From: Alphaproteobacteria bacterium
GTDB lineage: Bacteria; Pseudomonadota; Alphaproteobacteria; ATCC43930; CGMCC-115725
Assembly (NCBI GenBank): GCA_005884825.1
Contig: VAZT01000116.1
Coordinates: forward strand, 1 to 18,772
DNA length: 18,772 nt
Direction of reading: 5' to 3'
The notes beneath the pieces were generated by a model that had not been told where the DNA came from, searched no databases, and worked only from the letters and a program-made list of their open reading frames with translations. Numbering within the stretch: the first letter of the stretch is position 1; each line of letters begins with the position of its first letter. The position numbers and the translations under genes are program-made. Of the stretch, positions 1 to 6,758 are shown piece by piece.

Positions 1-1
1 A

Positions 2-142
2 TTGGCGACGCAAGAATTGTGCAGCGGCATCAGACCCTACATAAAGCGTAACCATCTCCAGACCGGCGTCGGCCATTACGGCGTCTTCGCCGGACGACGC
101 TGGAGCTGCTACATCTATCCGATCATTTATACGAGCGATTGA
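2..142 (+). CDS. phaZ: Polyhydroxyalkanoate depolymerase, intracellular type (C-terminal fragment)
   Basis: This reading frame is open from the left edge of the window to a TGA at 140-142, and only the last 46 residues are visible. It contains QTGVGHYGVFAGRRW followed by YIYPII. This closely resembles the conserved C-terminus of intracellular poly(3-hydroxybutyrate) depolymerases (PHB_depo_C), where the His of GVGHYG is the catalytic-triad histidine of the alpha/beta hydrolase fold. These enzymes mobilise stored PHB granules in the cytoplasm. The start, the lipase box and the rest of the protein lie outside the window. The tail after IYP is short and diverges from the usual IRDFI-like ending. 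A hairpin follows 17 bases after the stop. The family call rests on recognising this one motif block, so it is good but not certain. Confidence 0.75.
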   Translation: MATQELCSGIRPYIKRNHLQTGVGHYGVFAGRRWSCYIYPIIYTSD

Positions 143-159
143 TCGCCGACACCGCTCCG

Positions 160-176
160 CCACCCGCAACGGGTGG
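160..176 (+). terminator. Short GC hairpin after phaZ, possible terminator
   Basis: CCACCCG-CAA-CGGGTGG forms a perfect 7-bp stem with a 3-base loop. It lies between the converging ends of phaZ (stop at 142) and the ABC gene (stop at 245). Only a weak T stretch (TT) follows, so it may be an inefficient intrinsic terminator or simply an RNA 3'-end-stabilising hairpin. Confidence 0.4.
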
Positions 177-244
177 TTACAGAGACTATGGATGCGATGC
201 ACAAGAAAGGGGGGCGGCCTCGCCACCCGTATATTGCGCAAGGA

Positions 245-2989
245 TCACTCCGCAGCCAGTAACGGCGCCAATGGGCTGCCGGGTTTTTCGAGCTCGGCTG
301 GAGGTCCCTGCTTGACCAAGCGGCCGTGTTCCATCACGAGCACTCGGTCAAACGCCGAGGCGAGGCGGGGACGGTGCAGGCTCCACACGAGGCTGCGCCC
401 GGCGAACTCGGCCTTCAGCCGGTCGAGCAGGGCCGTCTCCGTCGATCCGTCGAGCACCGCGGTGGCATCGTTGAGCGCCATCAGATCGGGGCGCTTCAGC
501 ACCGCGCCGGCGATGGCCAGCTTCTGTCGCTGCGCTTCCGACAGGCGAGACCCCCCGGTACCCACCGGATAGTCGAGCCCAACCTCGATCAGCGCGCGAC
601 GCAAGTCGAGCTCGTCGAGCACCTCCGCGATCGCGGCGTGGACCCGCTCGCGACCCCCCGACTCGCCGCGCACGGTCGTGCCGAACAGGACATTCTCCTG
701 CACCGAGGCTGCCGCGTTGTAGCGCTCGGGGTCGAAGAACTCGACCGAGCCCCGCAGCTCCTCCGGCAGCCCCGCGGCGAAGGCGCGCCGCGCCTCCAAT
801 ATGCGCTGCTGCATCTTATCGTCGATCAGATCGAGCGGGTCGCGGGCGGCGACCAGTTTGAACGCCAGCGACAGGAGACGCTCTCGCGGGGGCTGCAGCA
901 GCTTCTCGACCCCGGCTGTCTCCATCCGCTTGAGAATGCCCTCAAACACCGGCAAATCGTCGGCGCTGATGAACGAGAACTCCTCGAATAAAGCATGTTC
1001 GGGGTGCAAACCTGTGAACAACTCGATCATCATCCGGGCAACCCCGGCGCCGACCTCGAGAAGATCGTGAGTGAGTCCGACCTCGTCGAGCACCTTTTGA
1101 ACGTGGGCGTTTCGGGCGAGCCCGTCGCCTTCAAAGGCCGGTCCGATCGGTGTGCCGAACAGCAAATTGACGGAAACCGGAGAATTGGTGTTGTAAAGCT
1201 CCGGGTCGAAACGCTCGACGAGATGAGCAAGACCGCTGGCTTCGAGACGCTCGGCAAGCACGCGGCGCGCTTCGAGGATGCGCTGCGCCGCGTCCGGCTG
1301 GCGATCCGGATCGAGCCGGCCACGCAAGCCGAAGAGGTGAACGTCTTCTTCGAGGTCGACGAGACGCAAGACCTCGACTATGCGCAGCTCTAGCCCGGCT
1401 GCGTCGGCCACGCCAGCCTGCTGGTAATCTACCCAGTCGGCGGCGAGATCGTAATCGATGTTCCCCGATTTCTGCGCCTCCTCGATCTCACGGGTGCGCG
1501 ACCGTTCGCCGGCCGAGCCATCACCCGGCATCCGGTTCGGCCGGTGACGCAAGCCAAGCAACAGATTGTCCTTCACGCTCGCTGAAAAGAGATAGGTGAT
1601 CGGGCCCACATAACCTATCCGCCGCCCGGAAACCGCCAGCGGCACGCTGTTGAGGTCGGTGTCGCCGATGCAAAGGCGCCCGCTCGTCGGGGTGACGAGC
1701 CGGGCAAAGAGCTGCGGGACGAGATTTCTGCCGCTGTTGCTCTGGCCGACGATTGCTACATCGGTGCCGAGCGAGAAGTCGAAATTGACCCCTTCGAGCA
1801 GCGGGATGCCGTCATCGTCCACCACACCGATATTGGCCGCAGTGACCTCGCCATGCAACGGTTCGAGCTTTTGCGGCGCTTCGAGCAGCAAGCGTTTGTC
1901 GAGCATATCAGGAACCTGGAACTGCTCGACGACCTGCTCGTATTTGATCGCCACGTCCTGCTGGTTCTGATAGAAGTCAAGCAGCTCCTTCCACGGCGAC
2001 GATATGTCCTTATAGGCGGCAAGCACAGCGACCAGCGCGCCGAAAGAGAGCTCGCCCTTGATGACAAAATATCCGCCGATCAGGAAAAACAGGAACGGCG
2101 TAAAATTGCCGATCAGATTGTTGAGGAATTTTACGAAGAATTTGCGGTTATAGATCTCGAACCGAATGTCGTAGATTTCTCCCAGGCGCTGAGAGATGTC
2201 GGCGAGTTGATATGCGGCGGCGTCATTGGCGCGAATTTCGGCGCGTGCGGCGATGGTCTCGGCGATCCGGTCCGAAAGCACGCGCACCTTGCGCACCCGC
2301 TCGCGCCCGAGGCGGCGAATGATGCGCTGCATCTTTGGAATGAGATAGCCCTGCAACGGAAATAACGCGACAGCGGCCGCGCCAAGGACCGGGTCCTGAA
2401 CGAACATAAAGACGAAAATCGTCAGCAGTGTGCCGCCTTGCGAGATCGGCAGCGCGAAAGCATCGCCGATAAAGCCGCCGATCGGCTCCAGCTCGCCGGT
2501 CATCATCGCGATGACCTGGCCGGTCGCGGTCCGATCGAAATGCTGAAGCGGAAATCGCAAGACCCGCTCGTAAAGCTGGTACCGCAGACGGCGCAACATG
2601 CGCTCGCCGACCTGTCCTTTCTTGGTATTGAGATGCAGCTTGAACCAGCCGTTAATCAATACGAGAGCGAAGAATATGCAGCACAACACCAGGAGGTAGG
2701 GGATCTGATCGAAATCCCATCCCATGAACTTTTGCGGGAAATCCTTGCCGGAAATGGCACGATTGACGATCAGCTTCGGCAAATCCAAGGAATAGTAGAG
2801 GAACGGAAAAGAAATCAGCGTGACGACCACCAGATAAATCTGATCACGCAGGCTGTAATGCAGGATGTAGCCATAGATCGAGGAATCGAGCCCATCCCTC
2901 TCGTTTTGCGGCAACAGGCGGCGCACCGCTGAGGGAAGCGGCGGCCGTAGCGATTTCAGGCGTGCCGCGATAGTACGGAGGAATCGCAT
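245..2989 (-). CDS. ABC exporter-like protein with degenerate, insert-split ATPase domain
   Basis: This inner-membrane protein of 914 aa begins like an ABC exporter half-transporter. The transmembrane domain covers roughly residues 45-335, with hydrophobic spans near 52-72, 97-117, 185-215 and 292-328. The nucleotide-binding domain then starts at about residue 378. Its motifs are damaged: the Walker A position reads GQSNSGRN (no Lys or Ser/Thr), the Q-loop region reads GYVGPITYLF with no Gln, the signature is LSEAQ (about 816-820), and Walker B reads LMALNDATAVLD (Asp-Glu replaced by Asn-Asp). The H-loop histidine (WSLHRP, about 872) is kept. About 335 residues are inserted between the Q-loop and the signature, and they contain repeats of that same segment. 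The frame is open throughout. I prefer ATG at 2989 (GAGAG upstream) over GTG at 3013, but neither has a strong ribosome site. ATP hydrolysis is doubtful. The substrate is unknown, and partnering with an active ABC half-transporter is possible. Confidence 0.8.
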   Translation of the reverse strand: MRFLRTIAARLKSLRPPLPSAVRRLLPQNERDGLDSSIYGYILHYSLRDQIYLVVVTLISFPFLYYSLDLPKLIVNRAISGKDFPQKFMGWDFDQIPYLLVLCCIFFALVLINGWFKLHLNTKKGQVGERMLRRLRYQLYERVLRFPLQHFDRTATGQVIAMMTGELEPIGGFIGDAFALPISQGGTLLTIFVFMFVQDPVLGAAAVALFPLQGYLIPKMQRIIRRLGRERVRKVRVLSDRIAETIAARAEIRANDAAAYQLADISQRLGEIYDIRFEIYNRKFFVKFLNNLIGNFTPFLFFLIGGYFVIKGELSFGALVAVLAAYKDISSPWKELLDFYQNQQDVAIKYEQVVEQFQVPDMLDKRLLLEAPQKLEPLHGEVTAANIGVVDDDGIPLLEGVNFDFSLGTDVAIVGQSNSGRNLVPQLFARLVTPTSGRLCIGDTDLNSVPLAVSGRRIGYVGPITYLFSASVKDNLLLGLRHRPNRMPGDGSAGERSRTREIEEAQKSGNIDYDLAADWVDYQQAGVADAAGLELRIVEVLRLVDLEEDVHLFGLRGRLDPDRQPDAAQRILEARRVLAERLEASGLAHLVERFDPELYNTNSPVSVNLLFGTPIGPAFEGDGLARNAHVQKVLDEVGLTHDLLEVGAGVARMMIELFTGLHPEHALFEEFSFISADDLPVFEGILKRMETAGVEKLLQPPRERLLSLAFKLVAARDPLDLIDDKMQQRILEARRAFAAGLPEELRGSVEFFDPERYNAAASVQENVLFGTTVRGESGGRERVHAAIAEVLDELDLRRALIEVGLDYPVGTGGSRLSEAQRQKLAIAGAVLKRPDLMALNDATAVLDGSTETALLDRLKAEFAGRSLVWSLHRPRLASAFDRVLVMEHGRLVKQGPPAELEKPGSPLAPLLAAE
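539..709 (-). repeat. Intragenic repeat unit 3, leading into the ABC signature motif
   Basis: This encodes about residues 761-817. It contains ASVQENVLFGTTV and IAEVLDELDLRRALIEVG and runs straight into the signature LSEAQRQKLAIAGAVLKRP. It is the copy that would complete a normal nucleotide-binding fold with the C-terminal Walker B and H-loop region. Confidence 0.6.
1019..1183 (-). repeat. Intragenic repeat unit 2 of ABC NBD Q-loop/helical segment
   Basis: This encodes about residues 603-657. It contains PVSVNLLFGTPIG and VQKVLDEVGLTHDLLEVGAG. It is preceded by QRILEARR...VERFDPELYN. The same preceding block recurs before unit 3 as QRILEARR...VEFFDPERYN, so the duplicated block is longer than the helical segment alone. 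Confidence 0.6.
1304..1579 (-). repeat. Intragenic repeat unit 1 of ABC NBD Q-loop/helical segment
   Basis: This encodes about residues 471-562 of the ABC protein. It begins SVKDNLLLGL and ends near VEVLRLVDLEEDVHLFGLRG. It matches in layout the VxxNxLxG...VxxVLxxxxLxxxLxxxG pattern seen again in units 2 and 3. It is the most diverged of the three copies and is followed by a linker starting QRILEARR. Confidence 0.5.
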
Positions 2990-3153
2990 GGGCTGCTCTC
3001 TAGTCTTCGACACAATGAGGCGGTCCGGCTTCGCACGTCACCACCGGCCAATCGACGCTAGTTCTTGGCAAATAGTGGCACGACCGTATGCGCGGGAGAG
3101 GCTGTCGAGGCATCTCCGCAGGAATTGATCACGTCCCGTATCCGGAGGCACGA

Positions 3154-3179
3154 GCAAAGGTTCCGGCCGGAACCTTTGC
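3154..3179. promoter_or_regulatory. Perfect 26-bp palindrome between the divergent ABC and HtrA-type genes
   Basis: Half-site GCAAAGGTTCCGG is followed directly by its exact reverse complement with no spacer. It lies 55 bp upstream of the protease ATG and about 165 bp upstream of the ABC start. There is no T run, so a terminator is unlikely. A binding site for a dimeric regulator is the simplest reading. Its right arm contains GGAAC (3169-3173), which has CGTC at 3190-3193 after 16 bases. That approximates the alphaproteobacterial EcfG general-stress promoter (GGAAC-N16/17-CGTT), but this overlap is only suggestive. Confidence 0.5.
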
Positions 3180-3234
3180 CGCCGTTGCGCGTCCTATTTC
3201 GTGAGTTGTGAATTGCTTTGTGGGTTTGCCCGAA

Positions 3235-4791
3235 ATGACCGTCAGCCGTACGCGACAGAGCCTGGTAGGCGCGATTTGGGCCGCTCTCATCTTCGCTCCC
3301 GGATTGTGCAGCGCCCAACCGGCGGGCGACACCGGTCCGAAGGGCGGCTCGAACCTTACGCGACAGACGCAGAGCGAGATCGACATCGCGCTGCCGAGCC
3401 TCGCGCCGCTCGTCGAACGCGTCATGCCGGCCGTCGTCAACATATCAGTCGAGTTGAAGGAACAGGCGGCGGCCGAGGGCGAAGAAAATACGGGGAAGGA
3501 GGGTGCCTCGCCATTTGGGCCGAGCGGCACGCCTTTCGATCAGTTCCTCAAGCGCTTTTTCGAACAGCCGTTCCAATTCCGCAATCCCGCGGAAAAAGTC
3601 ATGGCGCTCGGCTCCGGGTTCATCATCGACCCGGCCGGCTACATTGTAACCAACAACCACGTCGTCACCAACGCCGACAAGGTGACGGTGATCTTTCAGG
3701 ACAACAGCCGGCACACGGCCAAGGTGATCGGCCGCGACGAGAAGACCGACATCGCCCTCCTCAAGATCGATAGCAACCAAAAGCTTCCCTATGTGACTTG
3801 GGGGAACAGCGATGACGCCAAGGTAGGGGATTGGGTGGTCGCGGTCGGCAATCCGTTCGGACTCGGCGGCTCGGTAACCGCGGGGATCGTTTCCGCCCTC
3901 GGGCGCAACATCAATGAAGGCCCTTACGACGATTTCCTGCAGATCGACGCGCCGATCAACCGCGGCAACTCCGGCGGACCGACCTTCAATCTTCACGGGC
4001 AGGTGATCGGAATCAATACCGCGATTTACTCGCCCTCGGGCGGATCGGTCGGGATCGGGTTCGCCGTGCCCTCCAATATCGTCAAGCACGTAGTCGTCCA
4101 GCTCAAGGAGCATGGCCATGTGACCTGGGGCTGGCTCGGCATAGCCATTCAGAGCGTCACGCCCGCGATCGCCAAGAGCCTTGGCCTCGACCCCGACCAC
4201 CCGAGCGGTGCGCTGGTCGCCTCGGTCACCGCCGAAAGCCCGGCCGCTCGCGCCGGCATCAAGCAGGGCGACTTGATCACCGCCGCAGGCGGTCACGAGA
4301 TAAAGTCCGTGCACGATCTCCCGCGCCTCGTTGCGGCCACACCAGTCGGCACCAAGCTCCAGTTGACGATCGTGCGCGACGGAAAACAAAGCACTGTCGA
4401 GGCCGCGATCGGCGAGATGCCGCAGAACGTAGCTTCTGCAGAACGCGAGGCTGCAGAGCCGGGCAGCGGCAAGTCCGCCAACGCGCTCGGCATGGAGCTC
4501 CTCCCGCTCGATCCGCAGCTGCGCAAGGAATTGAAGATCCCAAAGGACCTGAACGGCGTGGTGGTCGGCCAGGTCACGAGCGGCAGCCCGGCGGGCGAGC
4601 TGGGGATTCGGCCGGGTGATGTGATCGTGTCGGTTGATCAAAGCCCGGTGACCACACCCGAGGGTGCCGCCGCTCAGTTAAAGCAGGCGGCCGCTCAAGG
4701 CAACGTGCTGTTGCTGCTCAACCGCCACGGGATGAGCCAGTTCGTCGGCTTGTCGATCGAGAACAACGGAACGGCAGGCAGCAGCCGCTAA
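3235..4791 (+). CDS. Periplasmic Do/HtrA-family serine endoprotease
   Basis: This is an envelope quality-control protease that degrades misfolded periplasmic proteins. From ATG 3235 the 518-aa product starts with a classical signal peptide (hydrophobic core VGAIWAALIFA, likely cleavage after CSA at about residue 27). The trypsin-like domain follows with the full catalytic triad: His142 in TNNHVV, Asp172 in KTDIALLKID and Ser246 in NRGNSGGP. Two PDZ domains follow at about 290-385 and 415-510, the second with a GIRPGDVIVSV core. Length and order match DegP/MucD/DegQ-type proteins. The frame also opens at GTG 3208, but that would put nine extra residues before the signal peptide, so 3235 is preferred. 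Neither start has a clear ribosome site. It is divergent from the ABC gene, with a 26-bp palindrome and a possible EcfG-like promoter upstream. The exact paralogue (degP, degQ or mucD) cannot be decided from sequence alone. Confidence 0.95.
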   Translation: MTVSRTRQSLVGAIWAALIFAPGLCSAQPAGDTGPKGGSNLTRQTQSEIDIALPSLAPLVERVMPAVVNISVELKEQAAAEGEENTGKEGASPFGPSGTPFDQFLKRFFEQPFQFRNPAEKVMALGSGFIIDPAGYIVTNNHVVTNADKVTVIFQDNSRHTAKVIGRDEKTDIALLKIDSNQKLPYVTWGNSDDAKVGDWVVAVGNPFGLGGSVTAGIVSALGRNINEGPYDDFLQIDAPINRGNSGGPTFNLHGQVIGINTAIYSPSGGSVGIGFAVPSNIVKHVVVQLKEHGHVTWGWLGIAIQSVTPAIAKSLGLDPDHPSGALVASVTAESPAARAGIKQGDLITAAGGHEIKSVHDLPRLVAATPVGTKLQLTIVRDGKQSTVEAAIGEMPQNVASAEREAAEPGSGKSANALGMELLPLDPQLRKELKIPKDLNGVVVGQVTSGSPAGELGIRPGDVIVSVDQSPVTTPEGAAAQLKQAAAQGNVLLLLNRHGMSQFVGLSIENNGTAGSSR

Positions 4792-5293
4792 CGTAGGCGG
4801 CATCTCGCCGGTCCGTGGCGGCGGTGGCGCGGGATTGCCCTCGCACACCGCGGGCCAAATCGATCACGGTAAGACCGCGTTGTGGTCCGCGGACTGCACA
4901 GCATTAATACCCACCGGCTTCCGGCCGAAAAAAGTGCGGCGTTAGGAGCCGGCCGGCCCTGCAATACCAGGCAGCGTTCGGGCGCCTCGGCGAGGGTAAA
5001 AAGGGCTACTCGGCCCGTTCAAGAAGCTCGTCCATCAGCGATTCCCGGCATCCGCCCCAATCACCGTTCAGCGTCTCGTCGCTTTTAATTACGTTAAAAA
5101 GCCGGATTGGCCTCCCGGGCGACGCCGAAATGGCACATATTGTGCCGCTCGCCGTTTCGCCTCCACTACTATGGTTAATAATTTGGGACCCCTAAAATCC
5201 TATTTCTCTGTCTCCAGGGCAATCACTTCAGAGTTGCAAGAGAGACGTGCGAGTCTACTAGACGGCTTCGCTCGCCCCTGTTATTATTAGTGC
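4792..5293. other. 502-bp intergenic region without a convincing gene
   Basis: No frame here looks like a real protein. The longest short frame (4882-5088, +) is Arg/Ser/Ala-rich and lacks a ribosome site. The left part is GC-rich and the part from about 5085 onward is noticeably more AT-rich, as expected for a promoter region. The only strong signal is the sigma54-like inverted repeat at 5131-5146. No clear intrinsic terminator was seen for the protease gene. A long 5' leader (about 135 bases) would precede the sugar transferase if that promoter is used. Confidence 0.6.
5131..5146 (+). promoter_or_regulatory. Sigma54-like -24/-12 element, also an inverted repeat
   Basis: TGGCACATATTGTGCC matches the sigma54 consensus TGGCACG-N4-TTGC at the -24 hexamer and, with correct spacing, at TGC of the -12 element (GTGC instead of TTGC). 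Inside it GGCACA-TAT-TGTGCC is a perfect 6+3+6 inverted repeat, so it could equally be an operator for a dimeric regulator. Position favours the promoter reading: it lies upstream of an operon that encodes a sigma54-dependent activator (PrsR). Known biology of PEP-CTERM loci links PrsR to sigma54-type promoters. A transcription start near 5157 is inferred. Confidence 0.5.
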
Positions 5294-6754
5294 ATGACGC
5301 TGGACGCGTTAGTGGTGCCGAGCGTTAACACACTCCAGTTCGAAATGCAGCTCAGACTCTTCCGACATTTCGTTCCGGTTTCGGTCGTGCTTCTCGCATC
5401 ATCTGATGCCTTGTTGATTACTGGCGCCTTTTATCAACTCTTATCCAGTTCAGAAGTTGGCATGCCCATAGTCCTCGGGGCTTCCAGCTTCAGCGCTCAA
5501 TTCTCCGCCGGATTATCCGTTGCCACTGTGACCACGATGCTGTCCGTCGGGCTGTACGGGCAGCAGAGCTTTATGGATTTCCGGCTCCTGTTCAGCAAGA
5601 TAATTGTGGCCGCGGTACTTGTGTTGATGCTCATCTCACTTTCGGCCACATATTGGCGTGAAGGCCTCGATCAACTGACCGACTTCGTTAATTTTCCGCT
5701 GAAGGCGACGTTGATCTGGCTGGTCTGCGTGTCGGTGACGCGCGGAACTTTCTCGGTCACCCTTGGGCGCGGTCTGCTGAAACGGCGCGTGCTCGTGCTG
5801 GGCAATGGCACCCAGGCGGCGCGAATCGCCAAGCTCGTCGAAACCGGGCACAATGAGCATTTCATCCCGGTGTCGTTCGTCGACGTGCCCGACCGGACCA
5901 CTCAGTATCGCACGGAAACCGTCGACTGGTCGGCTGTGGAGAGCGACGGCCTGTTGGAAATGGGTTACCGGCTCGGCGCAAGCGAAATCGTCGTGGCGGT
6001 CGATGATCGACGCGGGCTGCCGGTGCGCGAACTGCTGCACTGCAAACTTGCCGGCATCAAGGTGACCGATTTTCTCGATTTTTGGGAGCGCGAGACCAGG
6101 ACCGTCGACCTTGAAGCGCTGAAGCCGAGCTGGTTCTTTTACTCGGACGGTTTCCGATGCGGTCCGGTCGACGAGTTTTTGAAGCGGGCCTTCGACCTCG
6201 TCGTGAGTTCGAGCGTGCTGGCTCTGACGCTGCCGCTGCTGGCATTCACCGCGTGTTTGATCAAGCTCGAGAGCCCTGGACCGGTTCTCTATCGTCAGAA
6301 AAGGGTAGGATTGCACGGCCGCGTTTTCACCATCCTGAAATTTCGCAGCATGCGGGTGGATGCCGAGACCGACGGCCGTCCTCGTTGGGCGGCGAAGTGT
6401 GATCCCCGTGTTACGCAAGTGGGAGCGATCATCCGTAAGCTGCGCATCGACGAACTCGCTCAGATTCTAAATGTCTTGCGCGGAGATATGAGTTTTGTCG
6501 GGCCCCGCCCGGAGCGTCCCTTTTTTGTAGCCGAGCTCGCCAAATCAATTCCCTATTATGCCGAGCGCCACTGGGCCAAGCCGGGGATAACCGGTTGGGC
6601 GCAAATCAACTTCCCCTATGGCGCCTCGATGGAAGATGCACGTCGCAAGCTGACCTATGATCTTTATTACATAAAAAACCGAAGCTTCTTTCTGGACGTT
6701 CTGATATTGCTGCAGACTGTCCGAGTGATCTTCTGGAATCAGGGAGCGAGATAA
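5294..6754 (+). CDS. EpsB-type undecaprenyl-phosphate sugar phosphotransferase, PEP-CTERM-associated
   Basis: This integral membrane enzyme would transfer a sugar-1-phosphate to undecaprenyl phosphate, the first step of an exopolysaccharide. Of its 486 aa, the N-terminal part has several membrane spans up to about residue 155. It is followed by a nucleotide-binding-like domain (VLVLGNGTQAARIAKLV). The stretch GIKVTDFLDFWERE...PSWFFYSDGFR is typical of the sugar transferase subgroup found beside exosortase genes (TIGR03013-like). The C-terminal bacterial sugar transferase domain (about 290-480) carries a hydrophobic helix, SPGPVLYRQKRVG, KFRSM, the Asp386-Glu387 dyad in RIDELAQILNVLRGDMSFVGPRPERP, and KPGITGWAQ. 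An alternative ATG at 5345 (MQLRLFRHFVP) aligns better with the family N-terminus; no ribosome site decides between them. The gene ends 4 bases before prsK, so they are co-transcribed. The sugar specificity cannot be read from the sequence. Confidence 0.92.
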   Translation: MTLDALVVPSVNTLQFEMQLRLFRHFVPVSVVLLASSDALLITGAFYQLLSSSEVGMPIVLGASSFSAQFSAGLSVATVTTMLSVGLYGQQSFMDFRLLFSKIIVAAVLVLMLISLSATYWREGLDQLTDFVNFPLKATLIWLVCVSVTRGTFSVTLGRGLLKRRVLVLGNGTQAARIAKLVETGHNEHFIPVSFVDVPDRTTQYRTETVDWSAVESDGLLEMGYRLGASEIVVAVDDRRGLPVRELLHCKLAGIKVTDFLDFWERETRTVDLEALKPSWFFYSDGFRCGPVDEFLKRAFDLVVSSSVLALTLPLLAFTACLIKLESPGPVLYRQKRVGLHGRVFTILKFRSMRVDAETDGRPRWAAKCDPRVTQVGAIIRKLRIDELAQILNVLRGDMSFVGPRPERPFFVAELAKSIPYYAERHWAKPGITGWAQINFPYGASMEDARRKLTYDLYYIKNRSFFLDVLILLQTVRVIFWNQGAR

Positions 6755-6758
6755 GGAC

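Noticed and set aside
3076..3092. TGGCAC followed by TGC, resembling another sigma54 promoter upstream of the protease
   Set aside because: The -24 to -12 spacing is one base too long, which sigma54 does not tolerate well, and the -12 lacks the T.
3445..4641. Long minus-strand frame of about 400 aa opposite the HtrA-type protease
   Set aside because: Typical antisense shadow in GC-rich DNA. The plus strand carries the full protease triad and PDZ domains.
4882..5088. Small 68-aa plus-strand frame in the gap before the sugar transferase
   Set aside because: Arg/Ser/Ala-rich, no ribosome site, no recognisable motif and no sign of operon placement.
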